A program made the translations under genes and the position numbers. Under the pieces are notes generated by a model. It was not told the origin of the DNA. It saw only the letters and a list, made by a program, of their open reading frames with translations, and did not search any database. Below, piece by piece: positions 50,945 through 62,600 of a DNA stretch of 64,000 nucleotides. This stretch comes from Lysobacterales bacterium (GTDB lineage: Bacteria; Pseudomonadota; Gammaproteobacteria; Xanthomonadales; SZUA-38), in assembly GCA_030065125.1 (NCBI GenBank), contig JASJDM010000012.1, positions 120,401-184,400 of the forward strand, given 5' to 3'. Within the stretch, counting starts at the first letter, position 1, and every line of letters begins with the position of its first letter.

Positions 50945-52110
50945 GTATCCCCACTACGGGCGCCATTCGCCGTCCCACCTTTTATGAAGGCCAGGTTGTC
51001 GGGGCCGCGGACCTTAACGGCGTGATCGAAAGCGCCCGGGCGGGCATGGCCCAGCACGAGCGCTATCTCCACATCTGGGGCATTGCAGAAGGGCTGGCCC
51101 TCTCCGGCACAGACCAGACCACCGTCGGTGGAGACGCGTATGTCGAAGTCTCCCTGAGCGCCGGGCTGGCGGTGGATGGCACTGGCAGGCACCTGGCCGT
51201 CGTCAATTCCATTCGGCTGAGCGAAGATACCTTCGACCAGCTCAACGTGGCCATCAACGATCCCGAGGCGTACTACCCGGTGTTCCTCACCGGCCGGGAC
51301 GAGGTCCCGCCAGTCTCCGATGCGCCTCTGACCGCCTGCCAGTCGAGCGCCACGAGCCACGTTCTGGAAACGGCAGAAGTCACCTTTGGCCGGGTGGATC
51401 GCGCCGCAGACCCCGGCAACGACCCTGTTACCGACGTCAGCGCCGGACCGGGAGGAAGCGGCGCTGGCACCGGGGACCCGTGGCTGGTACTGGTCGGATT
51501 CGTCAAGTGGGATTCGAGCATCAAAAGATTCACGGCGGTGGCCAACAGTCACAACGGCGTGGGTCGTCAGTATGCCGGTGTCCGGGCTGACGAGGTTGTA
51601 GCGCGCGGCGGCAAGCTGGCGGTCCGGACCGCAGCCAAAGGCGAGAACGGGACCCCGGTCATGGAGCTGGATCGCGCCACCGATGGCGAAATGCGGTTTG
51701 GACTTCAAAACAGCAGCGGCAACGTGGTGCCGGTGTTTTCCGTCAACGGCAAAGGCGATCTGACCGTCACTGGAAAGATCACAGGCGCGATCTCTGGAGG
51801 AGCACAGATCCAGACCGGGAGTACTTTTGACGGCGCCCTGCTGTCTCTGCCGCCCGGTATCGAGCAGGCCCAGGTCGACCGCGGTGAAGTTCTGGTTCAG
51901 GCCCACGTAACGCCCCGTTACGGAGTGGCTGCGCTCCCGCCGCCGGCCACGGCCGGTGAACAGTGGCTGATGACGCCCATCGAGTGTCGGGTCGAGGACC
52001 GACGGGTGTACTGCCGGGTGCGCTGGGCCGTCACGGGTGGCCCCGAACCCCCCCTGGTTTTACCCGGCGTCTGCGACTACACGCTGATGGCCTTCAGTAC
52101 CAAGAGTTGA
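50941..52110 (+). CDS. HNR-LHG paralogue 3, fibre-like and Cys-poor
   Basis: 389 residues. The signature is degenerate but alignable: RPTFYEGQVVGAADL, then QHERYLHIWGIAEGLAL, and AGLAVDGTGRHLAVV in place of ALDCCGN. It lacks most of the cysteines of the other two copies. From about 225 to 300 there is a phage-fibre-like segment (VFSVNGKGDLTVTGKITG), with the usual strand-turn pattern of trimeric fibres. The end (YGVAALPPPATAGEQWLM onward) is a separate beta-rich domain. It is a candidate for the external, target-facing fibre of the particle. That role is inferred. Confidence 0.75.
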   Translation: MSIPTTGAIRRPTFYEGQVVGAADLNGVIESARAGMAQHERYLHIWGIAEGLALSGTDQTTVGGDAYVEVSLSAGLAVDGTGRHLAVVNSIRLSEDTFDQLNVAINDPEAYYPVFLTGRDEVPPVSDAPLTACQSSATSHVLETAEVTFGRVDRAADPGNDPVTDVSAGPGGSGAGTGDPWLVLVGFVKWDSSIKRFTAVANSHNGVGRQYAGVRADEVVARGGKLAVRTAAKGENGTPVMELDRATDGEMRFGLQNSSGNVVPVFSVNGKGDLTVTGKITGAISGGAQIQTGSTFDGALLSLPPGIEQAQVDRGEVLVQAHVTPRYGVAALPPPATAGEQWLMTPIECRVEDRRVYCRVRWAVTGGPEPPLVLPGVCDYTLMAFSTKS

Positions 52111-52122
52111 GGAGGTCGAACA

Positions 52123-52623
52123 ATGATGGATCTGTTGGTGTACAAAGATACCGGACACGTGCTGGCGGCAGGATTGCGGCAGGACCGAGGGGATTCAGAC
52201 CCGGACGTGGAGGAATTTGTCGGCGACGGACTGATCCTGCGTGATGCCGCCAGCGGCGAAACCCTGGTCACAGTGCCGCCGGACCACCTGGAGCTGCGCA
52301 CCATTGACCAGCGCGACGATGTGTTGATGACCGCGCGCAGTTTTGTGCTGGTTGACGATTTGCCGGAACAGAAAACCGACCCTGGCGACCCGCTGGAACT
52401 GGACGGTGCGAAGATCGAGGTGACCCTCCCCGCTGCGGCCCCGGAGAATCTGGCGGTGTCCGTCCTGATCGAGGGCGGTCCCCAGCCGCTGGTTCATCAG
52501 GTGGACCTGCTGAAAGGCAGCACCGTGGGCACCGAGGCGCTGAATCTTCCCTCAGGCGACTATCGCGCGCTGGTGCTTATTCCCGGCTACCGCCTGTCGC
52601 TGGAGAAAGTCACCGTGCCCTGA
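52123..52623 (+). CDS. Small beta-rich protein of the injection-system cluster
   Basis: 166 residues, family not recognised. GGAGG precedes the ATG at 52123. The sequence alternates short strands (LLVYKDTGHVLAAGL, LILRDAASGETLVTV, then IEVTLPAAAPENLAVSVLIEGG). The last 50 residues (LNLPSGDYRALVLIPGYRLS) look like a PEGA or carboxypeptidase-regulatory-like sandwich. It overlaps the tape-measure-like gene by 1 bp and so is co-translated with it. It may decorate a neighbouring structural protein. Confidence 0.65.
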   Translation: MMDLLVYKDTGHVLAAGLRQDRGDSDPDVEEFVGDGLILRDAASGETLVTVPPDHLELRTIDQRDDVLMTARSFVLVDDLPEQKTDPGDPLELDGAKIEVTLPAAAPENLAVSVLIEGGPQPLVHQVDLLKGSTVGTEALNLPSGDYRALVLIPGYRLSLEKVTVP

Positions 52624-54488
52624 TGGAAGACGTCCTCATCCGTCACTGTGTCCTTCGCGTTGTCCGCCACGGTGGTTGGACCTGGGGGCCCAATCGCCGC
52701 GGTCTTCTGAATCGGGTGACCCAGGTCCTACCTGATCTGATCGCCGCCCGGCTGGCCGAGATCCTCGACCGGCACAGCGGCACGATCCATCAACCCATCA
52801 AACTGCGGATTCGCTGCTCAATGGGCCAGCTGTGGACGGACGCCGGCTTGAAGCAGATCGTTGCCCAGGCCGTCACTCCGGAGGCCCTGCTTCCGCTGCT
52901 TGCAGGGGCTACAGGGCAGGGACCGGAAGCGTCAGTGCGCCAGCACAGTCATTCTGAAAATCGGACAGCGACCGCGAGCCAGCCTGATGACGTGAGAACC
53001 CTTGGCTGGAAGGGTGATCTGCTGGCCCTGCTTCAGAGCTGGTTCGAAGCGGGTGAGATCTGGCAGCGACTTTCGCGGTTTGAGTATCAGGCGCTGGCTT
53101 TGTGGCTGGAACGGGTCGTGGCCGAGCGTTCCGTGGCTGACGCGCCGTCACCCCCGGCGCTTGAGTCTGAGGTGAAAGCGGCGGTGGAGAAAATCATGCC
53201 GAAGGTCAGGAACCCAGGAATGATCCACCAGGCGCGCCTGACTCTTGCCGTGGCTCTCCTGGTGCGCCACAGACGTCTCGATCGGGATTCCCTGATCCGC
53301 GCCATCGACGGGGCGTTTCCCGTTTCCGGGAGCCGCTCCGGTATCGACGCTGGTAAATCGGCTGCCGTCGAACCGGACAGCGCAGAAGATTCTCCTCCGG
53401 GGCGGGTGATACCTTTTCCCGCGAATCCAAAGGACGGCATCGCGCGGTCTGTCGGCCCGTCGGCCGCCGAGCAAACAGCCGCTGCCGGAGACCTGCTGGT
53501 GGATTCGGTCCTTCCGTTTCTTGTGCTGGGTGAACTGCACCGCACTGGCGCGCTGGAGGTCATCAGCGCGGCCCTCAATGCGATCGGCGACGACGGGTCG
53601 GCCTTCGCGGCCGCTCTGGGCTTGACCGTGCTGCCGTCGATTGACGGGCACAGCGCGGATGCCGAACGCCTGCGCCGAACGGCCGCCGCGTTTGCCGGCA
53701 CCCCTGTGCTGGCCGGCGATGCCGAACTTGCCAGCTACGGTCGAATGAACGGCGCCCTGTTGAGTCCGGTGGCTGCGTACCTTGGCAGCGAACTGGCCCG
53801 TGGACACGCTGTGGAAAAACCGCTGCTGCTGTGCCGTGTCGGATCGCCGTTCCGCTGGCTGCTGTACGACTCTGACGGTGGGTTTCCGGTCAGCTGGGAG
53901 GGTGACCTTGAGTCAATCGTCGGGGCGCTCAGAGGGTTTCCGCCGTCGGTGCTGCTGGTTCCGGCCGCCGCCGCCGTACCCGAGGCCATGTCCCTGATCA
54001 GCCAGGTCGGCCGGTGTTTCGTCACGAACGCCGCGCCGGGCCGTTCGGAACAGTGGTGCCGCCTGAAGGGCGCCCATGGCTACTGGGCATCGCCAGGACA
54101 CGAGGAGGATCCACGGCTGGTCGAAGCCGCCGCGCTGATGGAGGAGCTGGAACATGAGGCGCAGTGCGTTGCCGCGGCCCTTCTGCCGGAGACCCGTCCA
54201 TCCGAGCCCGGGCGCGATGATCTGAACCGCATCAGCGCGCTGGCGGCGGCGACCGGACTGGGCATGGTGTCCTGGCATCTCTGGCGGGACCGGGAGTCGA
54301 CCAACCCGCTGCTGGCGCTGCAGCGATTTTCCGATCTTGACGGAACGGTCCGATACGGGGAACGCCACGTCGAGGTGCGCGTGTCCCTTGGGCGTCGATA
54401 CCTGGACCTGGAGCGTCACGGTCTCCTGCGGGAGATTCCACAGGTTCCATGGCTCGGGGGCAGGGCCGTGTGCTTTCCCGGTCCCTGA
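52623..54488 (+). CDS. CIS tape-measure-like protein
   Basis: 621 residues. The N-terminus (VLIRHCVLRVVRHGGWTWGP, then VLPDLIAARLAEIL and IKLRIRCSMGQLW) follows the pattern of contractile-injection tape-measure proteins (CIS_TMP). Its place just before the AAA+ gene is the usual one. The middle (about 110-290) is low in complexity and helical. The C-terminal half (DSVLPFLVLGELHRTGALEV, then LLLCRVGSPFRWLLYDSDGG) is a folded domain that I do not recognise. If it measures tube length, the particle should be rather short for its class. The call is moderate because residue similarity beyond the N-terminus is unclear. Confidence 0.5.
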   Translation: MEDVLIRHCVLRVVRHGGWTWGPNRRGLLNRVTQVLPDLIAARLAEILDRHSGTIHQPIKLRIRCSMGQLWTDAGLKQIVAQAVTPEALLPLLAGATGQGPEASVRQHSHSENRTATASQPDDVRTLGWKGDLLALLQSWFEAGEIWQRLSRFEYQALALWLERVVAERSVADAPSPPALESEVKAAVEKIMPKVRNPGMIHQARLTLAVALLVRHRRLDRDSLIRAIDGAFPVSGSRSGIDAGKSAAVEPDSAEDSPPGRVIPFPANPKDGIARSVGPSAAEQTAAAGDLLVDSVLPFLVLGELHRTGALEVISAALNAIGDDGSAFAAALGLTVLPSIDGHSADAERLRRTAAAFAGTPVLAGDAELASYGRMNGALLSPVAAYLGSELARGHAVEKPLLLCRVGSPFRWLLYDSDGGFPVSWEGDLESIVGALRGFPPSVLLVPAAAAVPEAMSLISQVGRCFVTNAAPGRSEQWCRLKGAHGYWASPGHEEDPRLVEAAALMEELEHEAQCVAAALLPETRPSEPGRDDLNRISALAAATGLGMVSWHLWRDRESTNPLLALQRFSDLDGTVRYGERHVEVRVSLGRRYLDLERHGLLREIPQVPWLGGRAVCFPGP

Positions 54489-54498
54489 AGAGGTGAGT

Positions 54499-56628
54499 AT
54501 GGACTTTCAGATCATCGCCCTGGAGCATCTGCTGCTGCGGCTCAAGCCAATCAACCGCGCACTGCGACTGGCCGCTGAAGGTGCCGCCGAAGTCTCCAGT
54601 CGCCTTACTCGTCCCGACCGCGACGGGGTCTGCCTCACGGCCTCCCACGTTGAACAACTGCTTGTCAACGTAGACAACCTGGGTCACAGACCCTTCTGTC
54701 CGGGCGAGATCGCCCGGATGACGCCGACCGAAGACCGACTGGAAGACCGACTTCGGGCGCAGGCAGCGGCGTGTGGTTCAAGCCTGCCTATCACGGTCAT
54801 GCAGGAGCAGCTGGCGCTTTCGGCGTTCGAGGTTGAGGCTGCACTGATCTGCCTGGCGCCCCAGCTCGATCGCGCCTACGAGCGGATCTACGCGTTTATC
54901 GCCGACGACGTGCAGCGTTTGTCTCCAAGCCTGGAACTGTTGACGACGTTGACGGCCGGTTGCTGGATGGAAACCCTGTCGCGGCGCCGGATGCTTGGAC
55001 CCAGTGGGCACTTGCGCCGGCTTGGAATTGTGAAACTTCAGGCCGATCGGGCCAACCCGCTTCATGCCACCTTTTGCGCCAATGAGAAACTGCTGACCGG
55101 TCTTATCGAGCCCGACTTCGACTGGCCGGCCCGGTTCGTCGACAGGGATGACGTGGATGCCCGCGGCGCGTTGCCGCTGGAAAAATTCCCCGACGGCCAG
55201 CGGCTGCACCGGATCGCTGCGTCCCTGAACGACCAGACCGCGGTTGGGCTGTGGGGGCCGCGTCGATGCGGGACCGCCGACGCTGCCATGGCCCTGGCCA
55301 GTGCGGCGGGCCGGGCGCTGCGGCGACTGAGGATGGATGAGCCAGACCACGAGGAAACGGCACAGGCGATTGATCTGGCCGGCGAACTGAATGCGATGCT
55401 CTGGCTGGATACCGACGCATTCAGGGGGTCGGATGGCGAACTGCCGCATTGGCTTGGGCTGGAACTGGCGAGGACAAGGTGCCCTCTGATCATCACGGGC
55501 AGGCGGCCATGGCATCCGCTGTCGCTGCTGACCCATAGACAGTTGTTCGATATCACCCTGAAGTCGCCGGACATAGACGCTCGGACGGGTCTGTGGCAAA
55601 CGGTGGTAGGCGACCTGGATGCGGATGGCGCCCGCCAGCTGGCGGAGCGCTATCAGTTCAGCCCTTCGGAGATGCGGGCTGCTTCCCTTGTGGCCGATGT
55701 CGAAGCGCGGCTCAACAGCAACGGCCATGAATCGCCGCGGGTCGACTTTCTACCGCGTGCCTGTCGCACGGTGACGCTCCGGCATGGTGCGCGATACGCC
55801 CAGCCGAAGGTGCCGGTTCGTGGCCCCGAGGATCTTATCCTGCCGGCAGAGCTGCATCGAAAGGTCCTGCAGGTAGCTGACTTCTACCGATGCTGGAGCC
55901 GCGTAGACGAAGGCTGGGGTTTTGGGCGCATCCAGTCTGGTGGTGGCGGTATCAAGGTCCTGTTCACCGGCGACAGTGGTACCGGCAAGACTGCTGCCGC
56001 CGAGGTCATTGCCGGCCGCGTGGAAAAAGGGCAGACGCTGCTCAAGGTGGACCTGGCCACCGTTGTTTCGAAATGGGTGGGCGAAACCGAGAAACATCTC
56101 GACGAGGTTTTCCAGCACGCAGAGGACAGCCACGCCGTCTTGTTTTTTGATGAGGCCGACGCGCTGTTTTCAAAACGCGGGGAAGTCGAAAGGGGATCGG
56201 ATCGGTATTCCAATCTTGAGGTGGGCTTCTTGCTGCAGCGGCTGGAAGAGTTCAGCGGGCTCGCCGTCCTGGCCAGCAACCACAAGGACCAGATTGACCA
56301 GGCCTTCATGCGCCGGTTCGATCTGATCCTCCATTTTCCGCGCCCCGACGTTGATCAGCGCGCCCGACTGTGGCGGCTGGCGCTGCCCCGGCAGGCGCCC
56401 CTGTCCCCGGAAGTCGACATCGAGCTGTTGAAGCAGCTGGATCTGACCGGGGCGAGCATCGTCAGCGCGGCTCGAAACGCGGCACTGGAGGCGGCACACG
56501 ACGGCAGCGGGCAAATCCAGATGTCCCACCTGGTACAGGCGGTTGCGCGCCAGTTTCAACAGGAGGCCCGCCTCTTGCCCCTGGAACAGCTGGGGCGATA
56601 TGCGGATTACACGCACCCGGTCCAGTGA
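54499..56628 (+). CDS. AAA+ ATPase of the injection system (Pvc15-like)
   Basis: 709 residues from the ATG at 54499 (AGAGGTGAG upstream). The C-terminal AAA+ domain has Walker A GDSGTGKT (491-498), Walker B VLFFDEADALF (Asp551, Glu552), sensor-like LASNHKDQID and arginine-finger region FMRRFDLILHFPRP. An earlier region (about 252-260, LWGPRRCGTADAAM) is a degenerate P-loop, so it is a tandem ATPase with one inactive copy. Pvc15-type ATPases help load or fold cargo and aid assembly. The last codons overlap the giant cargo-like gene by 4 bp (GTGA), consistent with acting on that protein. Confidence 0.92.
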   Translation: MDFQIIALEHLLLRLKPINRALRLAAEGAAEVSSRLTRPDRDGVCLTASHVEQLLVNVDNLGHRPFCPGEIARMTPTEDRLEDRLRAQAAACGSSLPITVMQEQLALSAFEVEAALICLAPQLDRAYERIYAFIADDVQRLSPSLELLTTLTAGCWMETLSRRRMLGPSGHLRRLGIVKLQADRANPLHATFCANEKLLTGLIEPDFDWPARFVDRDDVDARGALPLEKFPDGQRLHRIAASLNDQTAVGLWGPRRCGTADAAMALASAAGRALRRLRMDEPDHEETAQAIDLAGELNAMLWLDTDAFRGSDGELPHWLGLELARTRCPLIITGRRPWHPLSLLTHRQLFDITLKSPDIDARTGLWQTVVGDLDADGARQLAERYQFSPSEMRAASLVADVEARLNSNGHESPRVDFLPRACRTVTLRHGARYAQPKVPVRGPEDLILPAELHRKVLQVADFYRCWSRVDEGWGFGRIQSGGGGIKVLFTGDSGTGKTAAAEVIAGRVEKGQTLLKVDLATVVSKWVGETEKHLDEVFQHAEDSHAVLFFDEADALFSKRGEVERGSDRYSNLEVGFLLQRLEEFSGLAVLASNHKDQIDQAFMRRFDLILHFPRPDVDQRARLWRLALPRQAPLSPEVDIELLKQLDLTGASIVSAARNAALEAAHDGSGQIQMSHLVQAVARQFQQEARLLPLEQLGRYADYTHPVQ

Positions 56629-59600
56629 ACAAACGGTTGGCCCAACCCAAGCGCCGCTCCGAAAAGCGTGGCCTGCCGGCCAAAGGGACCGACAAGGCGC
56701 CGCCCGCGGACAAAACCGGCAACGGCCGGCAGGCCATCTTCGGCAATAGCGCGGTGGCCGCCAGTGTGGTGATTGGGAAACCACTGGTGGTGACGGCCGG
56801 CGGTGACGATGCCGCCGACAGCAATGGGGGCGTGCTGACCTTTGCACCCCTGACCATCTACGGACGGGTACCGCTGCCGGTACCGGCCGACGGGCAACCC
56901 CTTCCGGATCAGCCGGAGCCGGCGGCGCCGGCGGACAAGCGAGCGCCTGAGGCCACGGCTGGCCAGGAGCCCAAGGCGGCGGACAAGGATGTCCTCAAAG
57001 AAAAAGACGCCACTGAGAAGCAAACGAAGGGCGATAAGGATCAGGCGGATAAGGACCACGCTGACAAAGACACGGCTGACAGGGACCAGGCTGACGATAA
57101 ACCGAAAGCCCAGGCGGAGCCCAAAACCGGGGAAGATGGAAAACCGGTGCCGGCAAAAGGTGGCGGAGGTGGCGAAAGGCGTTTGGCCGGCTGGAAGGCG
57201 CGGGTTCGGGGCGCCGCCGCCAGCACCCCCAAGCCCACGCTTGGCGGGTCGGTCGCCAGCGGGGTCACGGTCATCAAGGGTGCCGGGAGCAAGGCAAAAG
57301 CCAAGCGTAAAGCAGGCGGCAAAGGACTGGCGAAGTCGGCCAAGGACGCGGTCCGCAAGCCGCCCGAGACGCCCAAGCATCTGCCGCCTCCGCCGCCGAC
57401 GCCTGTCCCTGCAGCGGATAAGGCAATCAAGGACGCTTCAAACAAAAAAATCCCCAAACAATCCCTTCCCAAGCTGAAGACGACACCCAAGGGAACAGTC
57501 CCCACCATGAATCTGAATCTGGCGGCGGAGACCGGCACAAAGTTGTCGGTGCCGGACGCGGAGCCCAAAAAGACCGATACCGGCGAAAAGAAAGGCCCCG
57601 ATCAGAAAAAGCTGGACAAGATCAAGAAGGCCAAGGAGAAGGAGCCCGACCCCAACAAGACGGCCAAGGCCGGTGACGCCCTGGTTATCGAAGATACCGC
57701 GCCGCCACCCCCGGCAGGCGTGGAGCTTGGCACCAAGGGCCAGAGTAAGGAAAAGGTGGCCCAGGTTCTGGCTGAGCTTCTGAAAGCGCCTGAGAAGGAA
57801 GCCGAGAAAATTGTCGTCGAGGCGCGGGAAGAAACTTATCCCAAAAAAGCGCTGCAGCGGGAGTATCCGTCCCTGGGGGAGGAGTTCAAGGCGGACGTGG
57901 TGGCGGAGCTCAAGAACCAGGTTGAGCAGATTCGCAAGGTGGCCGATATCTCTGCCGCGGAGCTGGACAAGGCGATCAAGGCGCGCAGCGACAAGGCCAA
58001 AGAGCTCAAGGACGAAGGTCACAAAAAGCTCGACAGCGGCAAGGACAAGGCAAAGAGCGAGACAAAAGAAGGCGGCGACACGCTGTTGGGCAAAATCGCT
58101 GGCGCCCGCAAGGCGGTGGACGAGCAGACCATCCAGCAGATGATCGCCGCCAAGGGGGAAGGGGACCCCGAAGTCATCAAGCTGCGCCGGGACAAATCGC
58201 TCCGGGATTTGACCGGCATCGCTGCCCGCCAGGATGTGTATTACGAAAAGTCAGGCGAACGGCGCACCAAAGCGCTCTCCTCGGCCCACACCCGAATGCG
58301 CAATGCATACAAAAACGCGGCCAAGAGCGAGCAGAAAAAGATCTACGACGACCTGATCAAGGCCGAGAAAACCGAGGACGAAGCCAAAAAGGAAGCGGAA
58401 ACCAAGGCTAGACCGTCCTTCGAATGGGCTGCCAAACAGACCACTGAGCTGAATCGGATCTTCGGCGATCTCAAAAGCACCGCTGCCACGACTGCAACCG
58501 GGTATCGCACTGGCATAAAAAACGCGCTCACGAGGGCCCGTCAGCTGCTCCGGGACTGGGCCCAGAACAAAATCGCCGAGAAAGAAAGCTTCTGGGACAA
58601 GATCCTGCGCTGGATCAGCGAGTGGGTACAGGATGCCCAGGACGACTCGGCGGCGTGGGAGGCCGCCCGCAGCGAGGCGCTGCGGGACACGCTGGTCGGA
58701 GACCTGAACCTGATCGACGAGATCCACGCGGCCGCTCGCAGCGGCGTTGACATGAAGACCTACATCCAGGAGCGGGGTCTGGATGCCGCCCAGGCGGCCA
58801 TTTTGCAGGCCTATTTCTCCGGGGCCGCCAAGGGCGACGCCATCGGTGCAGTTGCCGTGGGCATGCGGATGCGTGTGCGCAAGACCCGCAAGCCGAAGAT
58901 GATCAAGAGGCTCAAGTCGAAGGTGATGGAGCGCCCCGACGGAGAGTACAAAAAACTCGCCCGCATCGGCAACGCCGAGCGGCCGCCATTCAACGTGGTG
59001 GCCCTGGCGTCGGATCTCTACAAGGCGATGGATCAGGTGGGCACGGATGAAGCGGCGATCTACGGGGCCCTGGCAAAGCTCACGCCGATTCAGGCTAAGG
59101 CCCTGCGGGCCCGCTATCAGCTCCGTTACGGCAAGTCCCTGGATCAGCACCTCAAGGACGAGCTTTCCGGCGCCGAGCTGACTCGGGCCGAGGCGCTGCT
59201 GGAAGGCGACCAGACGCTGGCCGACGTCGCCGCCCTGCACGAGGCCATGTCGGGCCCCGGCACCGACGAAGACACCATCATGAAGGTGCTGCGCAACAAG
59301 AACGAGGATGAGCGGAAAAAGATCGTTGAGGAGTACAAGCGTCAGTACGGCGTAGACCTGAACGCGGAACTCAAGAGCGAGCTGGACGACGGCTGGAGCA
59401 GTCACCACGACTTCGATCGCGCCAAGGCCCTGATGGACGGCGACACGGCCAAAGCGGACGCCATTGCTCTGGACCAGTCCATGCACGGCGGTATCTTCGG
59501 CGCCGGGACCGACGAGGCGCAGATGAAACAGGTCTACGCCCAGAACCGTGCCGAAGTAGAGGCCATGGCGGCGGAGAAGGGCTGGTCCACGGAACAGATG

Positions 59601-62600
59601 GAAGCCGAGATCAAGCGCCGCAACGCCAAGATCGAGGGGGAGTACGAAAAGAAATACGGCGACGGCGATCCCAACATAAAACCGGGGGAGAAAAGCGCGC
59701 TGCGCCAGGCGTTCGAAAGCGATCTGTCGGGCGCCGAACTGGATCTTGCCAACGCGCTGGCGGACAACAACATCGCCAAGGCCGACGCGGCCCGGCTGGA
59801 GATCGAGCGGCGGTCCTTTATCACAGACGACGACGCGGTCAACAAGGTCCTGGAATCCCAGGCCAAGCGCGCGCGCAAAGACGTTGAACGGGACAAGAAC
59901 CTGGATCTGAACTTCCGTGCCGAAGTCGATGCGCTGATGGACAAACCCTGGGGGCCGGAACGCTGGAAGAAAGAGCGGGCCAACGCCAGGAAGGAAATCG
60001 AAAAAGAGGCCCGGGAGCGCGGCAAGCTCTACATGAGCAATCTGGAGAACGCCTACGACTCCAAATACAGTAAATTCGGAAAAGGCGGCCTCCAGGTCCT
60101 GATTGCCTTCAACATGTCCGGTAATGACCGGCAAAAGGCCTACGACCTGCTGAACCAGGGCGGGTTCCTCAATCCCGAACAGGAGATCTTCTACGCGGTC
60201 AACGGCCCGGGCACCGACGTCGACAAGCTGAAAAAAGTGCTGGAGGGAAAGAGCCCCGAGGAAATCGAAAAAATCCGCAAGGCCTGGAAGAAACGTTATC
60301 CCAACGAGCCTGATCTCGATTCCCGGATCAAGGAAGAGGTCAGCGGCCGTGACGCCAAGGACATGGACTGGGCCCTGGAGGGCGAACCTCAGACTCTGGA
60401 GGGCAAGCTCAAGCGAGCCAGGGAGCGCATGGAGTACGAGGAAACCGCGTACTGGCTGGGCAGCAGCTTCTCCAAGGACGAAGCCGCTGACATGCGGGCC
60501 CAGTACGAGGACCTCAAGGCAGAAAAAGCGCGTCTGGACAAGCTGGAGGCCACCAAGCCTAAACAGAAGAAAGGAGAAACCGACGAAGACTACGCCAAAC
60601 GGCTCAGGGAGTCGGGCTACCTTGAAGAGTATGACTACTGGAAGGACTCGTTTGACCTTCAGCAAGGCTATTTCGATCGGGCCGTAGAAGATCACCGCGC
60701 CGCGGTTGATGAGCTGGCCGATACGGCATCGAGCATCGCCGCCATCGTCGCCACTGTCATCGTGATCGTGGTTGCAGCGGTGCTGACCGGCGGCACCGCC
60801 GGTGCCGCCATTGTGGCCGCCCTGGCCAGCGCCAAGGTGGCGGCTGCGGCCGCGGCGGCCGCGGCAGTGGCCACCGTAGCCACCAAGGCAGCACTGAAGG
60901 GCAGCGCCTACAGTCATGCGGAAATTGCCACCGACGCCATTGTTGGCGTGGTGGATGCCGCCGCGTCCTATCTGACGGCCGGTGTCGGCGGGGCGCTGTT
61001 GAAAACTGCCCGGGGAGCGCCGGCGTCCAGGCTGGCAGCCCTGGCGGCCAAGAGCAAAACTTCTGCCAAGCTGGCGAAAATGGCCGCCAGCAACAAGACC
61101 AGCACGCGGATATTCGGCAACGCCCTGGCCGAGGGCATCGAGGGTGTCGCAGCCAGTGTCCCGGCGGCGCTTGCCGGCAACGTCCTCAACGAAAAGAACT
61201 GGGCCAAGGGTAATCCCCTGGGCAACATTCTCACCGGTACCTTGATCGAAACGGGCATCGGCGTCGGGTTGAGTGGCGGACTGGGCGGCCTTGGCGGTCT
61301 GGGCAAACATGCCGACGATATCGGCGACGCGCTGCCCTCCAACCGCAAAGCCCTCACCGACGAGGTGGCCGGCAGCGGCGACCTGCTGGGCAAACGGGGC
61401 ACGCCGGCCGAGCGGCTGGCCACCTGGAACGACTGGCAACTGACCAACCCGGGCAAAACCTACGACGAGTTTCTGGCCGAGTTCGATGCCGGCATCCTGG
61501 CCAAACAGGCTGACGAGGCCGCGGTCAAGGCGATGCAGCGGGAAATGCGGGGCGAGCTGCTGAGCGCCATCCCGCCGGCTCAGCGGGGCGAATTCGCCAA
61601 AGTGCCTATTGAGGTCATGAGCGACGCCGATTTTTACCGGTTTACCAAGAGTAAATCGGCCAAGGCCGTGGTGATCTTCGAGGACGGCAAACCCCGGGTG
61701 ATACTGCGCGAGGGCGCCGACGCCAAGTCCCTGCGGGAAGAGGGCATTCACCTGCTGCAAAGTAAGGATCCGAAGTTTGCCAGGAAGTTCAAGGAGCTTG
61801 ACGAAACCCGCCTGGCCAACTGGGACAACCTCGATATCGACGAGCAGTTCCGCCTGTACCGCAACAAGCTGGACATCGAGATCGATGCCCAGCGGCGGCT
61901 CCTGAAAAACCTCGACGAGGAGCTGGCCGGCGTCAACGACCCCGCCATGCGGCGCAAACTGCTGGACCAGCGCGAAGCCGCCGAAAGAAACCTGCGCAAT
62001 CTCAGCGACCGGCTTGACGAGGTGGACGGCCTGACGCCCACGCAGCGCATGAAGATGGCGACGGGGGATCTGGAGCCGCCGAAGTATCTGGATCAGAAGC
62101 CGAGGCTGTTCCAGAAAGACGCCGACGTCGACGCCGATCCCAGGGTTGTGGCGGTCGCCGAGCAGCTTGAGTCCCTCAAGAAGGCCAAGAAGGAACTCCT
62201 CGACACCTTCAATGAGAAAGCTGAATCCTCACCGGTCTGGAAGGCTATCAAGGCCGACTTCGAAGCTGTCTGGAAGAAGTACTACAAGAAAGCGAGTAGC
62301 TACAAGGGCGATCTGAGGACTTACCTGAAAGCAGGTAAAGATCCCAGCGGCCTGTTTGACGCTGGTCCAAGCCTGGATTCGTTCTTGAAGGCGGTCAAGC
62401 AACTTTCCGCCGACGATCTTCAGACCGAAAAGCTCTCGGGCCTGATTCGAGGTGTCGACGGTCTGCTGGAGGGCGGCCTGGATCGCAGGATAGTGGCGGC
62501 TGCATCGCAAATCGCCCCCGCATTCAAGAAGCCCGACAAGATCCTCGGCATTATCGGGGAAATTGCGAGCCTGAAAAACTTTCGTAACAGGAAGGTGCCG

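Noticed and set aside
31707..56628. Type VI secretion system
   Set aside because: No TssJ, TssL, TssM, TssA or ClpV; sheath and hub proteins are of the phage/PVC type with separate gp27-like and gp5-like genes.
58251..61760. A 1169-codon open frame on the minus strand
   Set aside because: It lies wholly inside the giant plus-strand gene. The Lys/Asp/Glu/Ala-rich coding strand removes stops on the other strand; the antisense product has no recognisable domain and no ribosome site.
61737..61760. EEGIHLLQ in the giant protein as a zinc protease motif
   Set aside because: It has one His and lacks the HExxH pattern; no second metal-binding His/Glu pattern was seen nearby.
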